A DNA stretch of 8,449 nucleotides from Bacteroidota bacterium (GTDB lineage Bacteria; Bacteroidota; Bacteroidia; Bacteroidales; Prolixibacteraceae): assembly GCA_030691295.1 (NCBI GenBank), contig JAUYEQ010000585.1, forward strand, positions 1 to 8,449. Reading direction: 5' to 3'. This document shows positions 1 through 5,861 of the stretch, piece after piece. The stretch's first letter is position 1. Each line of letters begins with the position of its first letter. Under the pieces are notes generated by a model. The model did no database searches, was not told where the DNA came from, and saw only the letters and a list, made by a program, of their open reading frames with translations. Made by a program: the position numbers and the translations under genes.

Positions 1-648
1 GAATACTTCAGAGGAAGTGATCTGCATTTTTTCAATATTGATATCAGGCTCATAAAACCGGTTAAACAATACCAACGCGTTGGCGCCATGAGCAACCAGC
101 CGGTCAGCCATCGAAACCAAATTGGTATAGTAGTATCCGATTTTTACCGACACTGGTATCGTTACCTGTTTTTTTACATCTGAAACAATTTTAAGGTAAA
201 GTTGCTCTATTTCTTCTGAGCTTCTTAGTCGCGCAGTTGGTACAAAAAACAAGTTGAGTTCAAGGGCATCGGCGCCGGCATTCTCAAAGTCTTTTGCAAA
301 AACAGTCCATTCGGAAGCCGACATGCAGTTGATGCTTGCGATAATCGGTATTTCAGTTTCTTTTTTAGCCTCGCTCAACAAGTTTAGGTGTCTGGTAATC
401 GAATTGTTTCGGGTATAGTTCCAGATATAATCTTCGGCCTCGGGGTATAAATTCTGCGGATCGCGGTTAATCAGGTCACTTACCTCGTTGTTGATTTGTT
501 CCTCGAAAATGGATTTTAGTACAATTGCTCCTGCTCCTGCATTTTCAAGGTCTTTGATTTTCTCAATCGAGTTTGTGAGCCCTGAACTTGCTACAATAAT
601 GGGATTTTTCAGTTTTAATCCCATGTATTTAGTTTCTAAATTTATCAT
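1..648 (-). CDS. Dihydroorotate dehydrogenase-like flavoprotein, 3'-truncated by the window edge
   Basis: The first 216 codons are present, starting at an ATG at 648 with no stop before base 1. The protein reads as the FMN-binding TIM barrel of the dihydroorotate dehydrogenase family. Visible family features are the ASSG turn (20-23) after the first strand, a lysine in VLKS (K45), SIN (105-107), LELN (129-132) and VSVKIG (166-171) with K169. In true class 1 enzymes the LELN strand continues as N-L-S-C-P-N, where the cysteine is the catalytic base. Here it reads N-L-F-F-V-P, so F135 stands at the base position. This matches the known 'DHOD-like' subgroup, which keeps the FMN site but lacks catalytic residues; its function is not established. 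The gene lies 39 bases downstream of yggS on the same strand and is probably co-transcribed. Family membership is sure; pyrimidine synthesis activity is doubtful. Confidence 0.88.
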   Translation of the reverse strand, partial: MINLETKYMGLKLKNPIIVASSGLTNSIEKIKDLENAGAGAIVLKSIFEEQINNEVSDLINRDPQNLYPEAEDYIWNYTRNNSITRHLNLLSEAKKETEIPIIASINCMSASEWTVFAKDFENAGADALELNLFFVPTARLRSSEEIEQLYLKIVSDVKKQVTIPVSVKIGYYYTNLVSMADRLVAHGANALVLFNRFYEPDINIEKMQITSSEVF

Positions 649-687
649 ATCTTTTTGGTTTTAAGGTAATTCAAAATAACAACTTCC

Positions 688-1368
688 TTATAGTTTCGTA
701 ACGTAATTCCGTTCTCCAAATATAGTACTTCCAATTCGCACCATCGTACTTCCTTCCGCAATTGCAACTAAATAATCGCCCGACATGCCCATCGAAATCT
801 CTTTGAAATCAAAATTACCAGTAAAAAATTCAGATTTCAGTTTTTCGAAATATTTTTTTAGGTTGGAAAACTCTTTCCTGATTTGGTTTTCATCATCGGT
901 ATAGGTTGCCATGCCCATTACTCCTGAAATTTTTACGTTACCCAATACTTTATATTCGTTCGAATTCAGCATGTCAGTGGCTTCCGGCATCGAAAGGCCA
1001 TATTTGGTTTCCTCTTCGGCGATGTGAAATTGCAACAGACAGGGAATGATTCGCCCTGCTTTTTTTGCTTCAGCATCAATGGATTTGAGTAATTTAAAAG
1101 AATCGACACCGTGGATGAGGTGAACGAATGGGGCGATGTATTTTATTTTGTTCGTTTGCAGATGACCGATAAAATGCCAGTCAATGTCTTTCGGCAGTTC
1201 ATCGTATTTCCAAGCCATTTCCTGAACCTTGTTTTCGCCGAAAGACCGTTGTCCGCAATCATAGGCTTCCAGAAGCAGTTCGGCTGGTTTGGTTTTCGAA
1301 ACAGCTACCAGGCTCACATTTTCAGGCAAATTTGCTTTTACTTTTTCTATATTTTCAGCTATGCTCAT
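688..1368 (-). CDS. yggS: YggS/PROSC-family PLP homeostasis protein
   Basis: This is a cytoplasmic pyridoxal-phosphate-binding protein of the alanine-racemase-like TIM-barrel fold. The family buffers PLP and affects amino-acid and vitamin B6 balance; it has no known catalytic reaction. I chose the ATG at 1368, giving 226 residues. An in-frame TTG at 1377 would add three residues but sits inside a promoter-like TATTTTTG box, and the family usually starts close to the chosen Met. Numbered from that ATG, the PLP lysine is K25 in VAVSKTKP. Other conserved motifs are FGEN (43-46), WHFIGHLQ (64-71), GVMGMATY (149-156), SMGMSGDY (192-199) and the C-terminal R-IGSTIFG, whose backbone binds the phosphate. 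Length and motifs are normal. It is divergent from pabB and upstream of the DHOD-like gene. Confidence 0.95.
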   Translation of the reverse strand: MSIAENIEKVKANLPENVSLVAVSKTKPAELLLEAYDCGQRSFGENKVQEMAWKYDELPKDIDWHFIGHLQTNKIKYIAPFVHLIHGVDSFKLLKSIDAEAKKAGRIIPCLLQFHIAEEETKYGLSMPEATDMLNSNEYKVLGNVKISGVMGMATYTDDENQIRKEFSNLKKYFEKLKSEFFTGNFDFKEISMGMSGDYLVAIAEGSTMVRIGSTIFGERNYVTKL

Positions 1369-1374
1369 AACGTT

Positions 1375-1382
1375 CAAAAATA
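1375..1382 (-). promoter_or_regulatory. Possible -7 box (TATTTTTG) for yggS
   Basis: On the minus strand TATTTTTG fits the Bacteroidota -7 consensus TAnnTTTG and ends 6 bases before the chosen ATG of yggS. I see no convincing TTTG -33 box at the usual spacing. If it is used, the transcript would be almost leaderless, so this remains tentative. Confidence 0.3.
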
Positions 1383-1460
1383 ATATACAAAAAATGAAAA
1401 ACCTGCCTTATTCCGGATTTTTATTTCTGCAGCTGAATACTGATCACTTTCACTTTTCCC

Positions 1461-1468
1461 TATCTTTG
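1461..1468 (+). promoter_or_regulatory. Probable -7 box (TATCTTTG) for pabBC
   Basis: TATCTTTG matches the Bacteroidota TAnnTTTG -7 consensus and ends 9 bases before the ATG at 1478. The region around 1438 has no clear TTTG for a -33 box. The box lies inside the longer open frame upstream of pabB, which supports the downstream start. Confidence 0.4.
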
Positions 1469-1477
1469 ACACCCGCT

Positions 1478-2449
1478 ATGAACGAGAGAAAGCAACATAC
1501 GATAAATCGAATGAATGAATTGGGTGCAAAGGGTAGTCCTTTTGTTTTCATCATTGATTTTGACTTTGAAAAACCATTGATCTTTGATTACCGCGAATCG
1601 ACAGAATTGCTTTGGAAAACGCCCGGATTAAGCAATTTTATTCCTGAAAAATTCTCCTGCGACGAAATTCAATGGAATATTCATCCGGTTGAATTTGAGA
1701 ACTTTGAAAGGTCTTTTGCCAAAGTTCAGTATCACATTCACAATGGCGACACTTATTTGCTGAACCTGACCATGCCCACTAAAGTTGAGACGAACCTCAG
1801 TATGCAGGAGATGTTTCATTTAAGTGATGCGCCTTACAAAATCTGGCTCAAAAATCAGTTTGTATGCTTTTCTCCTGAAATATTTGCACGAATAAATAAC
1901 GGAATTATTTCATCTTTTCCGATGAAGGGAACCATTGATGCTACTATCGAAAATGCAGAGCAACAGCTCCTTAATGATGAAAAGGAATTGGCCGAACATC
2001 ATACCATTGTCGATTTGATTCGTAATGACCTGAGCATGGTTGCCACCGATGTTAAAGTGGACCGCTTCAGGTATGTCGATCGGATTTCAACCAACCAAAG
2101 CGATCTGCTCCAAATGAGCTCCGAAATTTCAGGCAAACTTCCGGAGAATTACCAACAATCAATCGGCACAATATTGGCTAAATTATTACCAGCCGGTTCG
2201 ATCTGCGGAGCGCCAAAAACCAAAACAATTGAAATCATCAGGGATGCTGAAACCTACAAACGTGGTTATTACACAGGGATTTTCGGTATTTTCGATGGCA
2301 GAAATCTTGACAGTTGCGTTTTGATCAGGTACCTTGAACAAGATGGCGATCAATTAAACTTCAAGAGTGGGGGAGGAATCACTTTTTTAAGCGACTGTCA
2401 GGCCGAATACAACGAACTAATTCAGAAAGTATATGTCCCCATTGCTTGA
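1478..2449 (+). CDS. pabB: Aminodeoxychorismate synthase component I
   Basis: This chorismate-utilising enzyme adds ammonia to chorismate to give 4-amino-4-deoxychorismate, the first step of p-aminobenzoate and folate synthesis. The frame is open well upstream, with an ATG at 1394. I take the ATG at 1478 (323 residues) because it follows a -7 box and matches the short N-terminus typical of the Bacteroidota form, which lacks much of the N-terminal domain of E. coli PabB. Motifs numbered from this start are FPMKGT (147-152), with K150 the lysine that separates PabB (PIKGT) from anthranilate synthase (PIAGT), then HHTIVDLIRNDL (174-185), GSICGAPKTKTIEII (240-254), GYYTG (263-267) and SGGGIT (297-302). 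No PabA/TrpG glutaminase subunit is in the window, so its partner must be elsewhere. It overlaps pabC by 17 bases, suggesting coupled translation. Confidence 0.93.
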   Translation: MNERKQHTINRMNELGAKGSPFVFIIDFDFEKPLIFDYRESTELLWKTPGLSNFIPEKFSCDEIQWNIHPVEFENFERSFAKVQYHIHNGDTYLLNLTMPTKVETNLSMQEMFHLSDAPYKIWLKNQFVCFSPEIFARINNGIISSFPMKGTIDATIENAEQQLLNDEKELAEHHTIVDLIRNDLSMVATDVKVDRFRYVDRISTNQSDLLQMSSEISGKLPENYQQSIGTILAKLLPAGSICGAPKTKTIEIIRDAETYKRGYYTGIFGIFDGRNLDSCVLIRYLEQDGDQLNFKSGGGITFLSDCQAEYNELIQKVYVPIA

Positions 2450-3032
2450 AACACTCAAACTGAAAGACGGGATTGTTCAGAACCTGAGCTATCATCAGAA
2501 CAGGCTGAACCGTTCGATGGACGAATTGTTTCCCGATGCCCAGAAGATTGATTTGGCGAAGGAAATCCCCATTCCGGAGAATTGCAATTCAGGAATATAC
2601 AAAGTGAGGGTTTTGTACGGCCAAACCATTGAGAAAATTGAATTTGAACCATATGTTTTTCGTTTAGTTAAAAGTCTGAAAGTGGTTCACCACGACAGCA
2701 TCGACTATCATTTGAAATATGCGGATCGGCAAATACTTCAGGAATTGTTTGCCCAACGTGGCGATTGCGACGACATTATCATAGTGAAAAATGGATTGGT
2801 AACCGATTCGTTTGCAGCCAATTTGCTTTTTTTCGATGGAGAAAAATGGTTCACGCCGAAAACGCCTCTTTTAAAAGGTACGAAACGGCAACTTTTGATC
2901 GACAACAGGATTGTTTCAGAAAGGGAAATCAGGGAAGAAGACATTCGAAGTTATCTGAAAGTCGGACTAATCAATGCCATGATTGATTTTAAAGAAATGC
3001 CGGAAGTGAATTTGGAGCAGATATTTCGCTGA
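2433..3032 (+). CDS. pabC: Class IV aminotransferase-fold protein, probable aminodeoxychorismate lyase
   Basis: The protein has the PLP-dependent fold of branched-chain aminotransferases and 4-amino-4-deoxychorismate lyases. Lying directly after pabB and overlapping it by 17 bases, it most likely removes pyruvate from aminodeoxychorismate to give p-aminobenzoate. Its 199 residues are short for the family (about 270), as in many Bacteroidota homologues. Visible motifs are an N-terminal LLETLKLKDG strand, YHQNRL (20-25), the probable PLP lysine K95 in HLKYADR, the cofactor-ring motif VTDSFAAN (123-130), and LLKGTKRQ (146-153) near the phosphate end. At the position where E. coli PabC has the glutamate that pairs with the pyridine nitrogen, this protein has D125, a conservative change. 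A D-amino-acid or branched-chain aminotransferase role cannot be excluded from sequence, but the operon favours PabC. Confidence 0.88.
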   Translation: MSPLLETLKLKDGIVQNLSYHQNRLNRSMDELFPDAQKIDLAKEIPIPENCNSGIYKVRVLYGQTIEKIEFEPYVFRLVKSLKVVHHDSIDYHLKYADRQILQELFAQRGDCDDIIIVKNGLVTDSFAANLLFFDGEKWFTPKTPLLKGTKRQLLIDNRIVSEREIREEDIRSYLKVGLINAMIDFKEMPEVNLEQIFR

Positions 3033-3050
3033 TTTAATAACAATTAAATC
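3031..3050. terminator. AT-rich palindrome spanning the two convergent stop codons
   Basis: GATTTAAT and ATTAAATC form a perfect 8-bp stem with an AACA loop. The structure covers most of the pabC TGA and all of the TAA of the convergent PIN-toxin gene. The position suits a bidirectional terminator, but the stem has only one G-C pair per arm and neither strand has a long T run after it, so it would be weak. Confidence 0.35.
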
Positions 3051-3457
3051 CGTTGAAGGTATTGTTCAGCAGTCAATACAGGTATTTTTGATTTTAAAAA
3101 GTCTTTCAGGTTTCGTGTAATGATCAAATCGTCTCCATTTTCAATAGCAGAATAATATTGTAAGGAATCTTCATAATCTTTAAAATCATTATCATTCAAC
3201 GATAATCCAATAATTTTATCATCGAGGCTAATCACTTTAACAAGCAATTTCAACTTACGAAGAATCAACTTGGCCTCCGCAGGTTTCTTCTCTTTTAAAA
3301 GAATATAGTTTGTATTGGCAAATGTTAAAGCAGAAACACTCAATTGAAGTTGCATTTTATCTGCCAAAGAGAAAAGTTGAGCAGCCGATCGGTAAAATGG
3401 TTCCCTCTTGGCGAGCAAATCAATTATGATATTGGTATCCAGAAACAAACTTTTCAT
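3044..3457 (-). CDS. PIN-domain toxin (VapC-like ribonuclease) of a type II toxin-antitoxin pair
   Basis: This 137-residue protein is a complete single PIN domain, the metal-dependent RNase fold of VapC toxins. It begins with the classic FLDTNIIIDLL strand, giving acidic D7 and D13. It continues through an SALTFANTNYIL helix (42-53) and has the second acidic cluster NDFKDYEDSLQYYSA (90-104), with D94, E96 and D97. It ends with DDLIITRNLKDF (109-120) and PVLTAEQYL. Probable metal ligands are D7 and D97, with help from the C-terminal acidic and TRN residues; none appears missing. The start codon overlaps the antitoxin stop by 4 bases, the usual coupled arrangement. It should cut RNA when freed of its antitoxin. 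The target is unknown: tRNA or rRNA are known VapC targets, but nothing here decides it. Confidence 0.92.
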   Translation of the reverse strand: MKSLFLDTNIIIDLLAKREPFYRSAAQLFSLADKMQLQLSVSALTFANTNYILLKEKKPAEAKLILRKLKLLVKVISLDDKIIGLSLNDNDFKDYEDSLQYYSAIENGDDLIITRNLKDFLKSKIPVLTAEQYLQRI

Positions 3458-3699
3458 TTGTATTTTTCAGTCAGGTAGTTTGAATAGTCTTTTTTTAGAT
3501 CAAAGTCTTCATCTAAATTAATTACTCCACTTAAACTTTTAACTAAGGGAGTAATTTCTATTTCGTTGATTTTGGGTTCAGTGATGGATTCTAAATAGGA
3601 TTCAACTATTTTGGAAAGGCTAATTTTGTGACTTTCTGCGTAATCTTTCGCTCTTTCAATTACCTTCTTTTTTAACCGGATTGTAAGTTTTGTTTCCAT
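3454..3699 (-). CDS. DUF6364-type ribbon-helix-helix antitoxin
   Basis: This 81-residue protein precedes the PIN toxin with a 4-base overlap. The N-terminal half (METKLTIRLKKKVIERAKDY, then SLSKIVESYL) has the pattern of a short beta strand followed by two helices, as in ribbon-helix-helix DNA-binding antitoxins; it resembles the DUF6364 family. The C-terminal third (from about residue 45) includes TPLVKSLSGVI and ends DYSNYLTEKYK, a tail that resembles those of PIN-partner antitoxins and would be expected to wrap the toxin. It should neutralise the toxin and repress its own promoter. By hand count, bases 3481-3600 of the gene hold 34 G/C in 120, against 26 in 60 for the PhnP-like gene at 3961-4020. 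This lower G+C fits acquisition by transfer. Confidence 0.88.
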   Translation of the reverse strand: METKLTIRLKKKVIERAKDYAESHKISLSKIVESYLESITEPKINEIEITPLVKSLSGVINLDEDFDLKKDYSNYLTEKYK

Positions 3700-3711
3700 T
3701 GAAATTAATTT

Positions 3712-3742
3712 TGACGTACAAATATAATTTATTCACACGTCA
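3712..3742. repeat. Inverted repeat TGACGT-N19-ACGTCA, candidate antitoxin operator
   Basis: TGACGT at 3712-3717 and ACGTCA at 3737-3742 are perfect inverted copies separated by 19 bases. They enclose the -7 box of the toxin-antitoxin promoter and part of its spacer. Each half carries the palindrome ACGT. The spacing puts the half-site centres 25 bases apart, over two helical turns, so two antitoxin dimers could cover the promoter. The operator role is inferred from position. Confidence 0.4.
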
Positions 3743-3750
3743 TCATCAAA
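3719..3750 (-). promoter_or_regulatory. Promoter of the toxin-antitoxin operon
   Basis: On the minus strand TTTG (3747-3750) is followed after 20 bases by TATATTTG (3719-3726), a full match to the Bacteroidota -33/-7 pattern with optimal spacing. The -7 box ends 19 bases upstream of the antitoxin ATG at 3699. It is the best promoter in the window and makes the pair independent of the upstream PhnP-like gene. Confidence 0.65.
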
Positions 3751-3766
3751 TATCACCAACAAGTTT

Positions 3767-4528
3767 TCAAACCTCAATCTCCAATCCGTCATACGCCAGA
3801 AATACATTTTCCGGAAGTTCAGGTTGTACCTCGTCATGAAATCCCATCTGATGTGAAAGGTGCGTCAGATATGCTTTGCCGGGTTTTACTTCAGCAATAA
3901 TTTCAAGCGCCTGATCAAGATTGTAATGCGAAATGTGGTCTTCTTTCCGCAACGCGTTCAGTACCAAAATATCCAGTCCACGAAGTTTGTCAATCTCGGC
4001 ATGTTCCAACCGGTTAACATCGGTTACGTAAGCGATTTTCCCGAACCGGAACCCAAAAACCGGCAGTTTGTAATGGAATCCCCGTATTGGTTGAACTTCA
4101 AGATCGCCAATCATGAATGGTTTATTTTCAAGCAGATGTAAATGCATTTGCGGGATTCCTGGATATTTGTAGTTGGCAAACACGTAGTCGAAAATGCGGC
4201 GGATGGCAATCTGCACGCGCTCTTCAGCATAAATATCCGTAGGTTGTTTTTGTGCCCAGTTGAAAGCGCGTATATCGTCGAGGCCAAATATATGATCGGT
4301 ATGTTCGTGGGTAAGCAAAATCCCGTTTAAATGGCGAACCTTGTGTGTCAGCATTTGTTGCCGGAAATCGGGACCTGCATCAATTACCAGACATTGAGTC
4401 TCAGTTTCGATCATCACCGAAGCGCGCAACCGCTGATCCTTTGAATTGTTCGACAAACACACCGGGCATTGACACGCAACCACCGGAACTCCCTGCGAGG
4501 TGCCTGTTCCTAAAAAAGTAAGTTTCAC
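3767..4528 (-). CDS. PhnP-like metallo-beta-lactamase-fold phosphodiesterase
   Basis: This 253-residue metal hydrolase resembles E. coli PhnP, the phosphoribosyl 1,2-cyclic phosphate phosphodiesterase. The start is GTG at 4528, followed at once by the family's first strand KLTFLGTGTSQGVP. Active-site metal ligands are in THEHTDH (73-79), H152, D170 (YVTD) and H223 in LTHLSH. As in PhnP, a separate structural zinc site is indicated by C19, C21 and C24 (ACQCPVC) with H226. H201 corresponds to the PhnP substrate-contacting histidine, and the C-terminus YDGLEIEV mirrors FDGMEIGV. No phosphonate (C-P lyase) genes are nearby, so its substrate here is more likely another cyclic phosphodiester or nucleotide by-product; that is inference. 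It is divergent from the methylase gene and lies 67 bases upstream of the toxin-antitoxin pair. Confidence 0.88.
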   Translation of the reverse strand: MKLTFLGTGTSQGVPVVACQCPVCLSNNSKDQRLRASVMIETETQCLVIDAGPDFRQQMLTHKVRHLNGILLTHEHTDHIFGLDDIRAFNWAQKQPTDIYAEERVQIAIRRIFDYVFANYKYPGIPQMHLHLLENKPFMIGDLEVQPIRGFHYKLPVFGFRFGKIAYVTDVNRLEHAEIDKLRGLDILVLNALRKEDHISHYNLDQALEIIAEVKPGKAYLTHLSHQMGFHDEVQPELPENVFLAYDGLEIEV

Positions 4529-4549
4529 TTATCTAAAAATTGATTTATG

Positions 4550-4557
4550 CAAAAATA
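4550..4557 (-). promoter_or_regulatory. Possible -7 box (TATTTTTG) for the PhnP-like gene
   Basis: TATTTTTG on the minus strand matches TAnnTTTG and ends 21 bases before the GTG start. The -33 region carries only a poor TTCGG. It lies back to back with the box of the divergent methylase gene. Confidence 0.4.
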
Positions 4558-4566
4558 AGGATTGCC

Positions 4567-4598
4567 TTGTCGCTACCGAAGGTTTTTATCTATTTTTG
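4567..4598 (+). promoter_or_regulatory. Promoter of the RsmI-like methylase
   Basis: TTG at 4567-4569 is followed after 21 bases by TATTTTTG at 4591-4598, fitting the Bacteroidota -33/-7 pattern. The -7 box ends 14 bases upstream of the ATG at 4613, leaving a leader of about 10 bases. This supports the ATG at 4613 over any start further upstream in the same frame. Confidence 0.55.
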
Positions 4599-4612
4599 AG
4601 AAAAATTTAAAC

Positions 4613-5317
4613 ATGGCCAAACTTTACATGGTTCCGACCACTTTGGGCGATACCAGCATCGAACGGGTTTTACCTCCCGATTTGAAGCGTTTGATTTCCT
4701 CCATTCCGGTATTCATCGTCGAAAATATTCGCACTGCACGCCGTTTCCTGAAAAAAATGAATCCGGCCATTGTGATCGATGATCTCACTTTCTTCGAACT
4801 CAACCAGCACACCGATAAAAAAGAAATTAGCCGGTTTTTGGAATCCAACCGGCAGGGATTGGATATAGGTATTATTTCGGAAGCCGGTTGTCCTGGAATC
4901 GCCGATCCGGGTGCCGAAGTGGTTCGGATTGCACATACCCGAAACATTCAGGTGGTGCCGCTGGTGGGGCCATCGTCGATTTTGCTGGCATTGATGGCTT
5001 CAGGAATGAGCGGCCAGAATTTTGCTTTTAACGGTTATCTTCCGATTAAAAATCCGGAGAAATCGCTCCAGATTAAACTATTGGAAAAACGGATGCAAAC
5101 CGAAGGACAGACACAGATTTTCATCGAAACTCCCTATAGGAATGCTCAGTTGCTGGACGAACTAATCAGAAACTGCGAACCACAAACCATGCTTTGTATT
5201 GCTGCCGACATCACGCTTGACACCGAATTTATTCTTGCCAAACCCATTTCATTCTGGAAAACCAACATTCCGGATATTCAGAAACGACCGGCTATTTTTA
5301 TGATCGGGAAGGTTTAG
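4613..5317 (+). CDS. Tetrapyrrole-methylase-fold SAM methyltransferase, short RsmI-like
   Basis: This 234-residue protein belongs to the same SAM-dependent methylase superfamily as RsmI, which 2'-O-methylates 16S rRNA C1402. The frame is open further upstream, but the ATG at 4613 is chosen because it follows a good promoter and starts with the family strand KLYMVPTTLGD. RsmI motifs appear in altered form: VPTTLGD (7-13) for VPTPIGN, ISEAGCPGIADPG (88-100) for VSDAGTPxISDPG, VVPLVGPSS (114-122) for VVPLPGPCA, and FIETPYRN (170-177) for YESPHR. It is about 50 residues shorter than RsmI and lacks its C-terminal extension. This is a recognisable Bacteroidota form often annotated only as SAM-dependent methyltransferase; the substrate is not established and could be RNA or a small molecule. 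It is convergent with ndk, with 9 bases between the genes. Confidence 0.88.
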   Translation: MAKLYMVPTTLGDTSIERVLPPDLKRLISSIPVFIVENIRTARRFLKKMNPAIVIDDLTFFELNQHTDKKEISRFLESNRQGLDIGIISEAGCPGIADPGAEVVRIAHTRNIQVVPLVGPSSILLALMASGMSGQNFAFNGYLPIKNPEKSLQIKLLEKRMQTEGQTQIFIETPYRNAQLLDELIRNCEPQTMLCIAADITLDTEFILAKPISFWKTNIPDIQKRPAIFMIGKV

Positions 5318-5326
5318 GGAAAATCA

Positions 5327-5746
5327 TCAATACCGCTCAGTTTTTGAGAAGAAAAAGTCACTTTCGATGATGGCGTTTTCGTCGCTGTCGGAACCATGAA
5401 CCGCATTACGTGACATTGATTCAGCAAATAATTTCCGGATAGTTCCTTCTGCAGCTTTTGCCGGATCGGTCGAACCGATCAGTTCCCTGAAATCGGCCAC
5501 CGCGTTTTCTTTTTCAAGAATGGCTGCTACGATAGGGCCGGAACTCATAAAAGATGTTAAATCTTCAAAAAACGGTTTGTCAGCATGAACGGCATAAAAT
5601 TCACCTGCTTGTTTCTTGTTTAAGTGGGTGAATTTCATTGCTTTTATCCTGAATCCTGCCTCATTGATCATCTTCAATACCGGACCAATATTGTTTTTAC
5701 TTACTGTTTCCGGTTTAATCATTGTAAAAGTCTGGTTACCTGACAT
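5327..5746 (-). CDS. ndk: Nucleoside diphosphate kinase
   Basis: This cytoplasmic enzyme transfers the gamma phosphate of ATP to nucleoside diphosphates through a phosphohistidine, balancing (d)NTP pools. At 139 residues it is normal length. All key residues are present: K11 in MIKPE, Y51, F59 stacking on the base, R87, T93 in STDP, R104, N114, and catalytic H117 in NAVHGSDS, followed by E123. The ATG at 5746 gives the usual N-terminus just before the TFTMIKP strand. It is transcribed towards the RsmI-like gene and away from the DHH phosphoesterase. No convincing terminator separates the convergent stops. Confidence 0.98.
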   Translation of the reverse strand: MSGNQTFTMIKPETVSKNNIGPVLKMINEAGFRIKAMKFTHLNKKQAGEFYAVHADKPFFEDLTSFMSSGPIVAAILEKENAVADFRELIGSTDPAKAAEGTIRKLFAESMSRNAVHGSDSDENAIIESDFFFSKTERY

Positions 5747-5789
5747 ATTGATGGAATTTTATATGTTTGTTTTGTGAACCCAAGTTAGT

Positions 5790-5797
5790 GAAATATA
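5790..5797 (-). promoter_or_regulatory. Weak candidate -7 box (TATATTTC) for ndk
   Basis: On the minus strand TATATTTC matches TAnnTTTG at all but the last base and ends 43 bases before the ndk ATG. I see no clear -33 box upstream of it. Confidence 0.25.
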
Positions 5798-5830
5798 GTT
5801 TTAATGAACTGTCACCATCGGCATTATTTT

Positions 5831-5838
5831 TATCTTTG
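5831..5838 (+). promoter_or_regulatory. Probable -7 box (TATCTTTG) for the DHH gene operon
   Basis: TATCTTTG fits the TAnnTTTG consensus and ends 23 bases before the TTG start of the DHH gene. The -33 position has only ACTG (5808-5811, spacer 19). It probably drives the DHH gene and the first FKBP lipoprotein. Confidence 0.5.
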
Positions 5839-5861
5839 TCATTTATTTTAAAATTGAACAA

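Noticed and set aside
649..687. Promoter in the gap between yggS and the DHOD-like gene
   Set aside because: Only TATTTTG, one base short of TAnnTTTG spacing, is present, without a -33 box; co-transcription with yggS is simpler.
1289..1477. Upstream extension of the pabB frame
   Set aside because: It overlaps yggS antisense, contains the likely -7 box and has no counterpart in short Bacteroidota PabB proteins.
4562..4612. Upstream extension of the methylase frame
   Set aside because: It would translate through the -33/-7 promoter; the family N-terminus begins at the ATG at 4613.
5336..5348. CTCA-GTTTT-TGAG mini-hairpin near the convergent ndk and methylase ends
   Set aside because: The 4-bp stem lies inside the ndk coding sequence and lacks a T run, so it is not supported as a terminator.
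3767..5746. Defence or cyclic-nucleotide signalling island made of the toxin pair, PhnP-like enzyme, methylase and Ndk
   Set aside because: Strands alternate, promoters are separate, and all but the toxin pair are ordinary housekeeping families; nothing shows functional coupling.
5802..5826. Inverted repeat TAATG-N15-CATTA in the ndk/DHH gap
   Set aside because: The arms are 5 bases and AT-rich, easily expected by chance in an AT-rich intergenic region.
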